The position numbers were made by a program, and so were the translations under genes. A model generated the notes under the pieces. It made no database searches. It was given only the letters and a program-made list of their open reading frames with translations, and was not told the DNA's origin. 64,000 nt of DNA from Vreelandella sp031769195 (GTDB lineage: Bacteria; Pseudomonadota; Gammaproteobacteria; Pseudomonadales; Halomonadaceae). Below are positions 28,514 through 37,712 of this stretch, one piece after another; the first letter of the stretch is position 1, and every line of letters starts with the position of its first letter. The stretch lies in contig NZ_JAVHNP010000006.1 of the NCBI RefSeq assembly GCF_031769195.1, positions 186,001 to 250,000 of the forward strand. The letters are read 5' to 3'.

Positions 28514-28628
28514 CCACGATAGACCTTAATCCCCCCGCTGCTTTGCGTTAGAATCCCCCGCCCTGTTGGCTGCCGGTGACCTGCCCCGGCGGCGTACCAC
28601 CCGATTTTGACGACTTCCTTGAGGCATC

Positions 28629-31574
28629 ATGAGCGATTTTTCTCCCGGCCAGCGCTGGATTAGTGACGGCGAAGCTGAGCTTGGGCTCGGCACCGTGCTT
28701 AACTGCGACGCCCGTAGCGTTACCATTTTGTTCAGTGCCAGCCAGGAAACCCGTACCTATAACACCCGCCAAGCGCCGCTCACCCGCGTCATGTTCGGCA
28801 GCGGCGACCGCGTTCTGTCAGCCGATGGCTGGCAGATGATCGTGAACGACAGCAAAGAGAGCCGTGGCCTCATCACCTATATCGGTGAAGACAGCGAAGG
28901 CAGCCTGCGTGAATTACCTGAGGCCAAGCTGGCCGACACCATGCAGTTCGACCAGGCGCGCGACCGCCTACTCACCGGCCAGGTCGACCGTAACGATTGG
29001 TTCGATCTGCGCTTTCGTACCCTGCACCACTTCCAGCGCATCGAGCAGCACAGCGCGTTAGGGTTTGCCGGGCCGCGTATTGATCTGATTCCCCACCAGC
29101 TGTATATCGCTGATGAAGTCGCTGGCCGCCATGCGCCCCGGGTTCTGTTGGCCGACGAAGTGGGCCTAGGCAAAACCATTGAGGCGGGCTTGATTCTCCA
29201 CCGCCTGCTACTGGCAGGCCGTGTCGAGCGGGCGCTGATTCTGGTGCCCGATAGCCTGACCCATCAGTGGCTGGTGGAGCTTCTACGCCGCTTCTCGCTC
29301 AACGTCACGCTGCTCGACGAGCACCAAAGCCAGGCCCACGGTAGCGCCAACCCATTCGAGAGCGCGCAGCTGGTGCTGGCCAGCCAAGGCTGGCTGTTCG
29401 CCAATATTCACCGCCAAGACCAGGCCCTGGCCAGCCGCTTTGACCTGCTGATTGTGGACGAAGCGCACCACCTGGACTGGAGCCCAGACAGCAGTGGCCC
29501 TGGCTACCAGTGCGTGGAACAGCTAGCCGCCGAGATTCCCGGCCTACTGCTGCTCACCGCCACGCCTGAACAGATGGGCCTAGAGAGCCACTTTGCGCGC
29601 CTGCGCCTACTGGACGCCGAGCGATATCACGATATCGAGCGCTTTAAAGACGAAGAGCAGCACTACGTAGCGGTGGCCAGTGCCATTGACGCGCTGGATG
29701 AGCTCCCCCACACCGCCAGCGCCCGCGAGCGAGTCGCCGCGGTGGCGGATGACCGCGACAGCCAAGCACTGCTAGCCACCCTGTGTAACGCAGAAGCCAG
29801 CAGCGAACAGCAAGATGCCGCCCGCGCCCAGCTGCGTGACGCGCTGCTCGACCGCCACGGCACAGGCCGTGTGATGTTCCGCAACAGTCGCCGTCATGTG
29901 GGTGGCTTCCCCGAGCGTCGCCTTCACTTGACTCAGCTTGAGCTTCCCTCCGCCTACCGCCGCGTGCTGCGCCGTTTGGAGCGCGACGAGGACTACCTGG
30001 ACGAGCTGCTGATCGAAACCGGCATGGATCACCCGGACGTGCTGATTTATCCAGACGCCATGTACCGCGAGTTAAGCAACGACCCGATGAACACCGAGTC
30101 CTGGTGGCACATCGACCCGCGGGTCAATTGGCTGCTGGAAAAACTCAGCGACGACAGTGAATCCGGCTTTGCCAACGACAAAGTGCTGGTGATTGCTCAC
30201 CACCGCGAGACGGCGGAAGGCTTAGCGGAGGGCCTACGAGTACTGGGCGGCTATCAAGCGCCCGTGTTCCATGAAGGCCTGTCGCTGATTGAACGCGACC
30301 GCGCGGCAGCCGCATTTGCCGATGAAGAAGAGGGCTGCCAAGTACTGGTGTGCTCAGAGATCGGCTCTGAAGGGCGTAACTTCCAGTTCTGCCGCCATCT
30401 AGTGATGTTTGATATGCCCCAGCATCCAGACCAGCTAGAGCAGCGCATTGGTCGACTAGACCGCATTGGTCAACGCCATGCCATTGAACTGCATGTACCC
30501 AGCTTTATCGGCAGCCCAGGCGAGCGCCTGATGCGCTGGTACCACGAGGGGATGGATGCCTTCAGCGCACCCCATGGTATCGGCAGCGACCTGTTTGATG
30601 CCTTTGGTGATGCCTTGGCCGATGCGCTGCTCGATGACGAAGCGCTCGACGAGATTATTGAAGAGACCCGGGAGATGTTCACTGCCAAGCTCTCCGAGCG
30701 GGATGCAGGCCGCAACCGCTTGTTAGAGCTAAACGCCTGCCGCCCGGCACGCGCACAGCAGGTGATTGACGCCGTCCGCGAGCTAGACGACGACCCAGCG
30801 CTGCCCCGCTATGCAGAGCGGGCGCTGGATATCTTTGGTGTCGATAGCCAAGAGATTGGCAACGGCTTGCTGCACCTACAGCCCAGCCAGCACATGCTGG
30901 ATGGCCTGCCGGGGCTTGTTAAGGGTGAAGAGGGTTTTTCAGCTACTTACAGCCGCGCTCAAGCGCTGGCGAGGGACGACGTTCAGCGGCTCTCCTGGGA
31001 ACACCCGCTGCTGCGGGAAATGATGGGGCGTATTTTAGACGGCACCATGGGGAATACCGCGCTGGCTTTGTTGCGCCACCCCGCGATCCCTAGCGGCCGT
31101 TTAATGGCCGAGCTGGTGTTCCGCACCCACTGCCCGGCGCCCAAATCTTTGCATTTGAATCGCTTCTTACCGCCCACGGCAGTGCGCGTACTGCTGGATG
31201 AGTCGGGTGCCAACCTGACCAGCAAAATCTCCTTCACCGGCTTGGGCAAGAACCTGCAAAAGGTCAATAAATCGCTGGCGCGAGATCTGATCAAAAGCCG
31301 CCATGACCAGCTGCGGGAGCTGCTGATTCAAGGCGAGGGCGAAGCGGAGCGTGAACTGCCCAGCATTGTCGAAACCGCCGAAGCGCGGATGCGTGCCCAG
31401 CTAGACGCCGAGCTTGCCCGCTTGACGGCACTGGCAGAGCACAACCCGGCAGTGCGCAGCGAAGAGCTGGAAGCGCTCAAGCAAGAGCGTCAGGCATTGA
31501 GCAGCGCTATCGAGAACACCCGCCTACGGCTTGACTCCGTGCGGGTCATTATCACCGTCGACCCCAACGCTTAA
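28629..31574 (+). CDS. rapA: RNA polymerase-associated helicase-like protein RapA
   Basis: SWI2/SNF2-family ATPase that recycles RNA polymerase. The 981 residues (E. coli 968) have N-terminal Tudor-like domains (FSPGQRWISDGEAELGLGTV), Walker A DEVGLGKT in LLADEVGLGKTIEAGLILHR, DEAH in LLIVDEAHHLDWS, and the C-terminal helicase lobe with GSEGRNFQF and QRIGRLDRIGQ. Full length and intact. Convergent with the epimerase gene. Confidence 0.96.
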   Translation: MSDFSPGQRWISDGEAELGLGTVLNCDARSVTILFSASQETRTYNTRQAPLTRVMFGSGDRVLSADGWQMIVNDSKESRGLITYIGEDSEGSLRELPEAKLADTMQFDQARDRLLTGQVDRNDWFDLRFRTLHHFQRIEQHSALGFAGPRIDLIPHQLYIADEVAGRHAPRVLLADEVGLGKTIEAGLILHRLLLAGRVERALILVPDSLTHQWLVELLRRFSLNVTLLDEHQSQAHGSANPFESAQLVLASQGWLFANIHRQDQALASRFDLLIVDEAHHLDWSPDSSGPGYQCVEQLAAEIPGLLLLTATPEQMGLESHFARLRLLDAERYHDIERFKDEEQHYVAVASAIDALDELPHTASARERVAAVADDRDSQALLATLCNAEASSEQQDAARAQLRDALLDRHGTGRVMFRNSRRHVGGFPERRLHLTQLELPSAYRRVLRRLERDEDYLDELLIETGMDHPDVLIYPDAMYRELSNDPMNTESWWHIDPRVNWLLEKLSDDSESGFANDKVLVIAHHRETAEGLAEGLRVLGGYQAPVFHEGLSLIERDRAAAAFADEEEGCQVLVCSEIGSEGRNFQFCRHLVMFDMPQHPDQLEQRIGRLDRIGQRHAIELHVPSFIGSPGERLMRWYHEGMDAFSAPHGIGSDLFDAFGDALADALLDDEALDEIIEETREMFTAKLSERDAGRNRLLELNACRPARAQQVIDAVRELDDDPALPRYAERALDIFGVDSQEIGNGLLHLQPSQHMLDGLPGLVKGEEGFSATYSRAQALARDDVQRLSWEHPLLREMMGRILDGTMGNTALALLRHPAIPSGRLMAELVFRTHCPAPKSLHLNRFLPPTAVRVLLDESGANLTSKISFTGLGKNLQKVNKSLARDLIKSRHDQLRELLIQGEGEAERELPSIVETAEARMRAQLDAELARLTALAEHNPAVRSEELEALKQERQALSSAIENTRLRLDSVRVIITVDPNA

Positions 31575-31588
31575 ACAAACCAGCACTC

Positions 31589-31617
31589 GCTGGCGGCGCT
31601 ATATAATCGCCGCCAGC
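31589..31617. terminator. Hairpin between convergent rapA and epimerase genes
   Basis: A perfect 10-bp inverted repeat, gctggcggcg (31589-31598) and cgccgccagc (31608-31617), with a 9-base AT-rich loop. There is no T tract, and the right arm lies inside the last codons of the minus-strand gene. Probably a shared terminator of convergent genes. Confidence 0.5.
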
Positions 31618-32501
31618 GCTTGCTTCAGCGTTGGGTACTGGAAATGAAAGCCTGCCTCGCTCAAGCGTGCCGGGCGCATATCCGCACCGGTTAACAGCAG
31701 TTGGGACATCTCGCCAAAGCCCGCTTTCAGCACGAAGGCAGGCACTGGAAAGATCGCCGGGCGATGCAGCTGCTTGGCCAGCGTTTGCGTAAATTCCGCA
31801 TTCGTCACGGGGTGCGGCGCACTGGCGTTAAAGGCGCCGGATAGCGTGGGCTCGTTGATCAAAAATAGGATCGCTGCCACCAAATCATCCCGATGCACCC
31901 AAGGCATAAACTGCTTGCCATCGCCAAACCGCCCGCCTAATCCCAGCTTGAACGGGGGCAGCATTTTCTGCAGCGTACCGCCGCCCGCCTCCAGCACTAA
32001 GCCAATCCGCACAATCGCCAGCCTAACGCCCATGGCCTCCACGGGCTTTGCCGCGGCTTCCCACTGCGCGCAGAGCCGGTGGGCAAACTCATCATGGGGG
32101 GGCGTGGACTCATCCACCACCTTGCTGCCCTGGTCGCCGTAATAGCCCATCGCAGAACCGCTCACCATAACGCTAGGTAGCGGCTGGCCATTAGCCTCTA
32201 GCTGCTCACACAGCGCCAGCAGCTGCTGGGTGCTGGTTACACGAGAACGTATCAGCGTTTCTTTCTGGCTATCGCTCCAGCGTTTGGCCGCAATGGACTC
32301 ACCCGCCAAATTCACCAGCGCATCCGGCGGCGTATCGACAAAGGCTTGGGCGCTATCACGAATGTCACACCCCTTAGGCAGCTTATCCCGCACTTGGTGA
32401 GGCGTTCGGGAAACCACCTGCACCTCGTGCCCTTGCGCTATCAGCTGTTGGCACAGTCGCTGGCCGACAAAGCCGCTGCCTCCGGTGATTAATACCCGCA
32501 T
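31599..32501 (-). CDS. TIGR01777-family NAD(P)-dependent epimerase (YfcH-like)
   Basis: Extended short-chain dehydrogenase fold, 300 residues from MRVLITGGSGFVGQRLCQQL with the GGSGFVG nucleotide loop at 7-13. Family landmarks are VNLAGESIAAKRWSDSQKE, SGSAMGYYGDQGSKVVDEST and FGDGKQFMPWVHRDDLVAAI. The exact substrate of this family is not established. It is divergent from a FAD oxidoreductase with a TTGTAC-type element between them. Confidence 0.88.
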   Translation of the reverse strand: MRVLITGGSGFVGQRLCQQLIAQGHEVQVVSRTPHQVRDKLPKGCDIRDSAQAFVDTPPDALVNLAGESIAAKRWSDSQKETLIRSRVTSTQQLLALCEQLEANGQPLPSVMVSGSAMGYYGDQGSKVVDESTPPHDEFAHRLCAQWEAAAKPVEAMGVRLAIVRIGLVLEAGGGTLQKMLPPFKLGLGGRFGDGKQFMPWVHRDDLVAAILFLINEPTLSGAFNASAPHPVTNAEFTQTLAKQLHRPAIFPVPAFVLKAGFGEMSQLLLTGADMRPARLSEAGFHFQYPTLKQALAAII

Positions 32502-32593
32502 AGTGTCACTCCTTTGGCCTAGTAGGTGCCTGAACACTGATTGAAATCACGCTGTTTTGGCACGGCATGGATGGATCGTTGCATATTTTTAAA

Positions 32594-32624
32594 TTGTACG
32601 ATATTTATACATAACTGCTACAAT
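32594..32624 (+). promoter_or_regulatory. Candidate promoter with LitR-like motif upstream of the FAD oxidoreductase
   Basis: TTGTAC (32594-32599) and TACAAT (32619-32624) are separated by 19 bases, the long spacing typical of promoters controlled by MerR-family proteins. The spacer contains TATACA. The TTGTAC word recurs upstream of litR, so shared control is inferred. Confidence 0.4.
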
Positions 32625-32660
32625 AAATTTAGCTCAACGTAATATGTACCGCGAGGACTT

Positions 32661-33725
32661 ATGGCTTCACTGGCAAACCCACTGTCGACCCTCACCACTG
32701 CGTCACGCGTCGCCATTATTGGCGCAGGGCTATCGGGTCTTGCCTGCGCCCATCGGCTGGCACAGCACGGTGTCCACGTTCAGTTATTCGACAAAGCCCG
32801 TGGCCCCGGCGGTCGTATGTCTAGCAAGCAGCGGTCGTCTGCTACCCTCGATTTAGGCGCTCAAGCCTTTACCGCACGCGACGCCCGTTTTGTCCGCAAA
32901 GCGACCGAGTGGCAAGCGGCTGGCTGCGTGGCCAAGTGGCCCGTACACAGCTATCAAGCTAGTGCATCCGGTTGGCAAACACACCATGATGGCCAGGTGC
33001 GCTATTGCGGGGTGCCGAGAATGAGCGCTATTACCCGTCATTTAGCCGATTCCCTTAGCCCCTATCCGCACGCTTCTCTCCTTCTTGAGACCCCGATCAC
33101 GTCGCTAGAGGAAACGGCGTCAGGCTGGCAATTAAGGGATGCGCACGGCGGTCAGCACGGGCTCTTTGATCGCGTGGTCATTAGCGCACCGCCGCCACAG
33201 GCTCAGGCACTGCTGGCGGATTGGGAGCCCATGCTTTCGGCGGCCTGCGAAGCGCAGCCCCAACGAGGCTGCTGGGCGGCATGGGCGATATTTGAATCCA
33301 CGTTACCCACGCTGCCCCATGTCGATGACGATTGGCAAACCCTGCATGCTCAACACCCTGCGCTGCGCTTAGTTTCGCGCAATCACACCAAGCCTGGCCG
33401 GGAAGCCCAGCCTGAGAGCCTAAGCCTGCTGGCCCAGCTTGACTGGAGTGATGCTCATATTGAGCAAACCCCAGAGGTAGCGGCTCGGCAGTTGTTAGAT
33501 GCGTTTGTCTCTTTACTGCCCAGTGGTACAAAGCTACCCGCGTTACTTGAGCTGGGCGCTCATCGATGGCGCTACGCCCAACCAGTCACTGCCAGTAGCG
33601 AGTCGTTCTTGTACAGCGAGCGCGGTTTATCACTCTGCGGTGATAGCTTTCGCGGTAGCCGTGTAGAAGATGCTTGGCTGTCTGGAGATGAGTTGGGAGA
33701 GGCGTTATTAGGCCGGTCGGTCTAG
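32661..33725 (+). CDS. FAD-dependent oxidoreductase (renalase/amine-oxidase-like)
   Basis: The 354 residues have a dinucleotide-binding start (VAIIGAGLSGLACAHRLAQH at 18-37, then the RGPGGRM motif that contacts FAD) and the C-terminal FAD motif LCGDSFRGSRVEDAWLSG. A conserved companion of photolyase-type and LitR regions in several proteobacteria; the reaction is unknown. It starts 236 bases upstream of litR on the same strand, with the litR promoter region in between. Confidence 0.85.
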   Translation: MASLANPLSTLTTASRVAIIGAGLSGLACAHRLAQHGVHVQLFDKARGPGGRMSSKQRSSATLDLGAQAFTARDARFVRKATEWQAAGCVAKWPVHSYQASASGWQTHHDGQVRYCGVPRMSAITRHLADSLSPYPHASLLLETPITSLEETASGWQLRDAHGGQHGLFDRVVISAPPPQAQALLADWEPMLSAACEAQPQRGCWAAWAIFESTLPTLPHVDDDWQTLHAQHPALRLVSRNHTKPGREAQPESLSLLAQLDWSDAHIEQTPEVAARQLLDAFVSLLPSGTKLPALLELGAHRWRYAQPVTASSESFLYSERGLSLCGDSFRGSRVEDAWLSGDELGEALLGRSV

Positions 33726-33740
33726 TCACCGACGGGTATG

Positions 33741-33809
33741 GGTTGCACCAACCTGGACACCGCAAAGGTTGTACCTAGTCGCCACAAGTTGTACAAAGGT
33801 GCCTATAAT
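33741..33809 (+). promoter_or_regulatory. litR upstream region with repeated TTGTAC words and a TATAAT box
   Basis: Three similar words occur: ggttgcacc (33741-33749), aggttgtacct (33767-33777) and aagttgtacaa (33787-33797), the last two exactly 20 bases apart. A perfect TATAAT lies at 33804-33809. CarH/LitR operators in other bacteria are built of repeats with a TGTACA core, so these are candidate LitR sites overlapping the promoter. The gap between this box and the litR start is about 150 bases with nothing else recognised. Confidence 0.45.
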
Positions 33810-33961
33810 AGCGTGACCCTATCTTATCGATTAGGTGCTTTTTAACGAAACGCTATACGACTAAGTGGCCCCGCGCCGAGCTGGCGCACTGACACTGCCA
33901 CGGCAATTATTGACAGACCCCTGTAGCACTTGCTGCAGGCAACCAAGAGGCAATGGCGCCC

Positions 33962-34882
33962 ATGAGCAACAAGGCGACCCACCCACCCGATACCCCGCTC
34001 TATCCGATTCGGGAAGTTTCCCGTTTAACGGGTGTGAACTCGGTCACCCTGCGCGCTTGGGAGCGACGCTACGGGTTAATTCGCCCACAGCGCACCCCCA
34101 AAGGGCATCGGCTATATGCTCAGGACGATATCAGCCGTATTGAGCGCATTCTGCAGTGGCTAAACCGAGGTGTACCGGTTAGCCAAGTAGCCGACCTGCT
34201 TGACCAACCCGAAACGATAGAGACTCCTGCACCTAATGCCGGCGACTGGGCCAGCCAGCGCCAGCAGCTGCAGGCAGTCATTGAAGCCGTTGATCTGCCC
34301 AAGCTAGAGTCGCTTTATCATCAAAGCTTAGCGCTTTACCCCCTGAGCGTGGCCATTAACGAACTCTGGCAGCCGGTGATTCTTACCCTGGAAGCCAAAT
34401 GGGCAGCGCAGCCGGATGATCTGGTGCGCCGTACGTTTGAGGCTTTTTTACGTAGCCAGGTAGGGATTCGTCTGCACTATGCAAACCAAGCGACCCGTGG
34501 CCCGCTGATTCTATTAAGCGCAATGCCCGACGACCCCGGCCCGCTGTGGGTATTAATGTGTGCCTTGATGGCCAGCGAGCAGGGCTACCGCGTTCAGTTG
34601 TTTGATCACTCCCTCTCCCTCGATGATCTTCCGCAAGCGGTCTCCCGCCTGCACTCATCGATGGTGCTGCTCTCCAGCGGCCAACGGGAAAGCGACAACT
34701 ATATTCGCGTCGCGCTGCCCAAGGCGGCACAAGCACTGGGTGTGCCCATCGGCGTATGCGGTGAAGTGGCGCGCCTGCGGGAAAATGAACTGCGCGATGG
34801 TGCCGTCCACATGCTCGGCGACGACCTTCCCCAAGCTATTGCTCGGCTGCGCCCTTTACTGCGTGAATCAGGCATTCTTTAA
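33962..34882 (+). CDS. litR: LitR-type MerR-family regulator lacking cobalamin-binding residues
   Basis: The 306 residues have a MerR winged helix (LYPIREVSRLTGVNSVTLRA, then WERRYGLIRPQRTPKGHRLY) and a C-terminal region laid out like the B12-binding domain of CarH/LitR. The cobalamin contacts are missing: after W147 the Wx9EH motif ends in R157-T158 instead of Glu-His, and the loop that should carry the cobalt-ligating His reads MPDDPG (188-193). It therefore fits class II LitR. The ATG at 33962 is preferred over 33953 because AGAGG lies 10 bases before it. phrB follows after 34 bases. Confidence 0.88.
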   Translation: MSNKATHPPDTPLYPIREVSRLTGVNSVTLRAWERRYGLIRPQRTPKGHRLYAQDDISRIERILQWLNRGVPVSQVADLLDQPETIETPAPNAGDWASQRQQLQAVIEAVDLPKLESLYHQSLALYPLSVAINELWQPVILTLEAKWAAQPDDLVRRTFEAFLRSQVGIRLHYANQATRGPLILLSAMPDDPGPLWVLMCALMASEQGYRVQLFDHSLSLDDLPQAVSRLHSSMVLLSSGQRESDNYIRVALPKAAQALGVPIGVCGEVARLRENELRDGAVHMLGDDLPQAIARLRPLLRESGIL

Positions 34883-34916
34883 GCGTACGCCAGGGCGGCC
34901 AATCTAAGGACTTTGC

Positions 34917-36329
34917 ATGAATCTGCAGCTTGTTTGGTTACGCAGCGATCTGCGTATCCATGACAATTCCGCACTTGCCGCCGCTGCCGCCAAAGGGCCG
35001 GTAGTGGCGGTTTTTTTGCGCAGCGTTGCCCAGTGGCGTGACCATGGTCACGGTGCAAACAAGCTCGATTTTTGGGCACGCAACGTCAGTGCCATCAAGA
35101 CTTCACTCAATGGGCTGAATATTCCGCTGCTGCACCGTGATATCGAGCAGTTTGAGGAGGCTCCCAAGGCCCTTCTGGAGATTGCCCGTGAACATAACGT
35201 GTCGCAGCTGCACTTTAACTACGAGTACCCGCTCAACGAGCAGCGCCGCGATCAAGCGGTTCTAGAGGCTTTTCAACAGGCCGGGATTACCGCACAAGGC
35301 CATCACGACGCGGTGGCATTTGCCCCCGGCACTCTGCTGACAGGCAAAGGCGACTACTACGGCGTCTTCACACCGTTTTCGAAAGCGTGGCACAAGCAGA
35401 TCACCGCCGAGCAGCTAGCCCTGCGCGACACCCCCGAGGTGCAGTCGCCGCTGGCCATTGAGAGTGAACCGCTGCCGGCACTGCCAACGTTAGACGATCA
35501 ACCGCTGGATGGCCGCCTCTGGCCAGCAGGCGAAAATGCGGCCAGCGATAACCTTGAGCGTTTTTTGCGCTTTCGTGGTCGCCACTATAAAGACCAGCGT
35601 GACTTTCCCAAGGTGCGTGGCACGAGCGAGCTTTCGCCCTATCTGGCACTTGGCGTTATTTCCCATCGCCAGTGCCTTCAAGCGGTGATGGTCGAAAACG
35701 GCGGGCACCTTGCCGATGGCGATGCTGGCCTCACCACCTGGGTCAACGAACTTATTTGGCGAGAGTTTTACCAGCACGTCGCGGTAGGGTTCCCACAGGT
35801 GTGCCGCTATCAGCCGTTCCAAGAGCACACCAGAAAGCTCCAGTGGCGCGATGACGACGATGGGTTTGCCGCCTGGTGCGAGGGCCGCACCGGCTACCCC
35901 ATTGTGGATGCTGCCATGCGCCAGCTAGTCACGACCGGCTGGATGCACAACCGCCTGCGGATGGTGACGGCCATGTTTCTCAGCAAGCATTTGCTGATCG
36001 ACTGGCGGCGCGGCGAAGCGTTTTTTATGCGTCATTTAGTCGATGGCGAGTTTTGTGCCAATAACGGCGGCTGGCAGTGGGCGGCCTCCACGGGTACCGA
36101 TGCGGCTCCTTACTTTCGTATCTTTAACCCCACGACCCAGTCCACGCGCTTCGACAAAGATGGCGAATTCATTGCCCAGTGGCTCCCAGAGCTTGCGTCG
36201 TTGCCCGCTAAGGCGCGCCATGCACCGCCCCAGGATATGCTGAACCCTACCGACTACCCAGCTCCTATCGTTGACCACAAAGCAGCGCGCCAGCGGGCTT
36301 TGGACGCCTTTAAAGCACTCACCAAATAG
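34917..36329 (+). CDS. phrB: Deoxyribodipyrimidine photolyase (CPD photolyase)
   Basis: Light-driven repair of cyclobutane pyrimidine dimers with FAD and an antenna pigment. The 470 residues (E. coli 472) have the N-terminal antenna domain (LVWLRSDLRIHDNSALAAAA) and the C-terminal FAD domain with WVNELIWREFYQHV, MHNRLRMVTAMFLSKHLLID and the ANNGGWQWAASTGTDAAPYF segment. It directly follows litR, consistent with light induction. A hairpin follows. Confidence 0.96.
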   Translation: MNLQLVWLRSDLRIHDNSALAAAAAKGPVVAVFLRSVAQWRDHGHGANKLDFWARNVSAIKTSLNGLNIPLLHRDIEQFEEAPKALLEIAREHNVSQLHFNYEYPLNEQRRDQAVLEAFQQAGITAQGHHDAVAFAPGTLLTGKGDYYGVFTPFSKAWHKQITAEQLALRDTPEVQSPLAIESEPLPALPTLDDQPLDGRLWPAGENAASDNLERFLRFRGRHYKDQRDFPKVRGTSELSPYLALGVISHRQCLQAVMVENGGHLADGDAGLTTWVNELIWREFYQHVAVGFPQVCRYQPFQEHTRKLQWRDDDDGFAAWCEGRTGYPIVDAAMRQLVTTGWMHNRLRMVTAMFLSKHLLIDWRRGEAFFMRHLVDGEFCANNGGWQWAASTGTDAAPYFRIFNPTTQSTRFDKDGEFIAQWLPELASLPAKARHAPPQDMLNPTDYPAPIVDHKAARQRALDAFKALTK

Positions 36330-36346
36330 CCTCACGCTCAGCACCT

Positions 36347-36375
36347 CCCCGTAGCGGCAGTGCGCTGCTACGGGG
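36347..36375 (+). repeat. Hairpin after phrB
   Basis: Perfect 9-bp arms ccccgtagc (36347-36355) and gctacgggg (36367-36375) with an 11-base loop and no T tract. It lies between phrB and the lipid operon and could stabilise the upstream message or act as a weak terminator. Confidence 0.5.
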
Positions 36376-36429
36376 CTCACCACCCGCTCTCTTTCTCAAC
36401 ACGCAACGCTATTAGGCAAGGAATCTGTG

Positions 36430-36861
36430 ATGACCAACGATCAAGCCTTGGCAAACTTTTGCGCCTTCTTCAATAAACTAGACAACACCTGTACAGAAAA
36501 ACTATACGAGGTATATACTGAAACAGTTGTTTTCAACGATCCTCTACATCACATTGAAGGTCGCGAGGCGCTAGAGCGCTATTTTGCCACCATGTACGAG
36601 AACGTTGAACGCTGCCAGTTCACTTATCACACGCAGCAACAGCAGGCGAATCAAGCCTTTGTGACCTGGACGATGGAGTTCGTACATCCACGTCTAGCCC
36701 GCGGCCAACCCATCCGCGTGGAGGGCTGCAGCGCCTTAACGTTTAATGATGACGGAAAAGTATCGCACCACCGCGACTACTTTGATGCTGGGGCGATGCT
36801 GTATGAACACCTCCCAGTGATGGGACGCGTCATACGCTGGTTAAAGCAACGCCTTGGCTGA
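36430..36861 (+). CDS. NTF2/SnoaL-like protein of the LitR island
   Basis: The 143-residue soluble protein has the NTF2-like cone fold pattern (YTETVVFNDPLHHIEGREAL, RYFATMYENVERC, then VSHHRDYFDAGAMLYEHLP). AAGGAA lies 7 bases before the ATG at 36430; the GTG just upstream is less likely. Homologues travel with SDR, FAD oxidoreductase, DUF1365 and CFA genes in light- or singlet-oxygen-responsive clusters. No reaction is known to me. Confidence 0.85.
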   Translation: MTNDQALANFCAFFNKLDNTCTEKLYEVYTETVVFNDPLHHIEGREALERYFATMYENVERCQFTYHTQQQQANQAFVTWTMEFVHPRLARGQPIRVEGCSALTFNDDGKVSHHRDYFDAGAMLYEHLPVMGRVIRWLKQRLG

Positions 36862-36926
36862 CAGGTGTGTGACCTCGTTGATACGCACGCAGGTGGCGTG
36901 CTAACAGGCCGCTACAGGAGATCAGG

Positions 36927-37712
36927 ATGAGCACATGGACAACGCCCCAGCGTATCTGGTTAACCGGTGCCACTTCCGGTATTGGGGAAGCGCTTGCCAA
37001 ACAGTTGATTGCCGACGGCCATCAGGTGGTATTGAGCGCCCGTAATCAAGACACGCTCAACGCGCTGTGTGAAGGCCATGCCAATGCCTACCCACTGCCG
37101 CTCGATGTTAGTGACCGCCAAGCGGTGTTGGCCGCCGGCGAGCAAATTGCCCAGTGGCTGGGTGCGCTGGATATTGCTCTTTTCAACGCAGGTACCTGTG
37201 AATATCTGGATGCCCAGCATTTTGACATGGCGTTGGTTGAGCGGGTATTTACGCCGAATCTATTTGGCACACTGTACGGCGTCGAAGCGGCTCTTCCGCT
37301 ACTGCGTGTGGCCCGTAAAGAGGGCAAACCGGCACGACTAGCAGCCACTTCGAGCGCATCGGCGTATCTGCCGCTGCCCCGCGCCGAGGCTTATGGTGCC
37401 TCTAAAGCAGCGGTGAGCTACTTTTTGGAATCACTGCGTCTTGACCTCCACCAAGAAGGTATCGACGTCAGCTTGATCCACCCTGGCTTTGTCAAAACGC
37501 CGCTCACTGATCGCAACGACTTCCCCATGCCCATGCAAGTGACGGCTGATGACGCCGCCAAAGCGATTATTGCGGGGCTGGCAAAAGGGCGTTTGGATAT
37601 TCACTTTCCCCGACGCTTCACGTATATCGTCAAATGTTTGGGGATTTTACCCCCTGCCCTGCGGCGGTGGATTGGCCTGCGCATGACGCGGCAAACCAAG
37701 GAGCACTCATGA
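36927..37712 (+). CDS. Short-chain dehydrogenase/reductase
   Basis: Classical SDR of 261 residues: cofactor loop TGATSGIG at 13-20, NAG motif in IALFNAGTCEY, catalytic Ser in AATSSASAYLPL and YxxxK as YGASK. The C-terminus has a hydrophobic/basic stretch (RRFTYIVKCLGILPPALRRW) that may associate with membrane. Its stop overlaps the start of the next gene (ATGA). Likely part of a lipid-modifying operon; the substrate is unknown. Confidence 0.9.
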   Translation: MSTWTTPQRIWLTGATSGIGEALAKQLIADGHQVVLSARNQDTLNALCEGHANAYPLPLDVSDRQAVLAAGEQIAQWLGALDIALFNAGTCEYLDAQHFDMALVERVFTPNLFGTLYGVEAALPLLRVARKEGKPARLAATSSASAYLPLPRAEAYGASKAAVSYFLESLRLDLHQEGIDVSLIHPGFVKTPLTDRNDFPMPMQVTADDAAKAIIAGLAKGRLDIHFPRRFTYIVKCLGILPPALRRWIGLRMTRQTKEHS

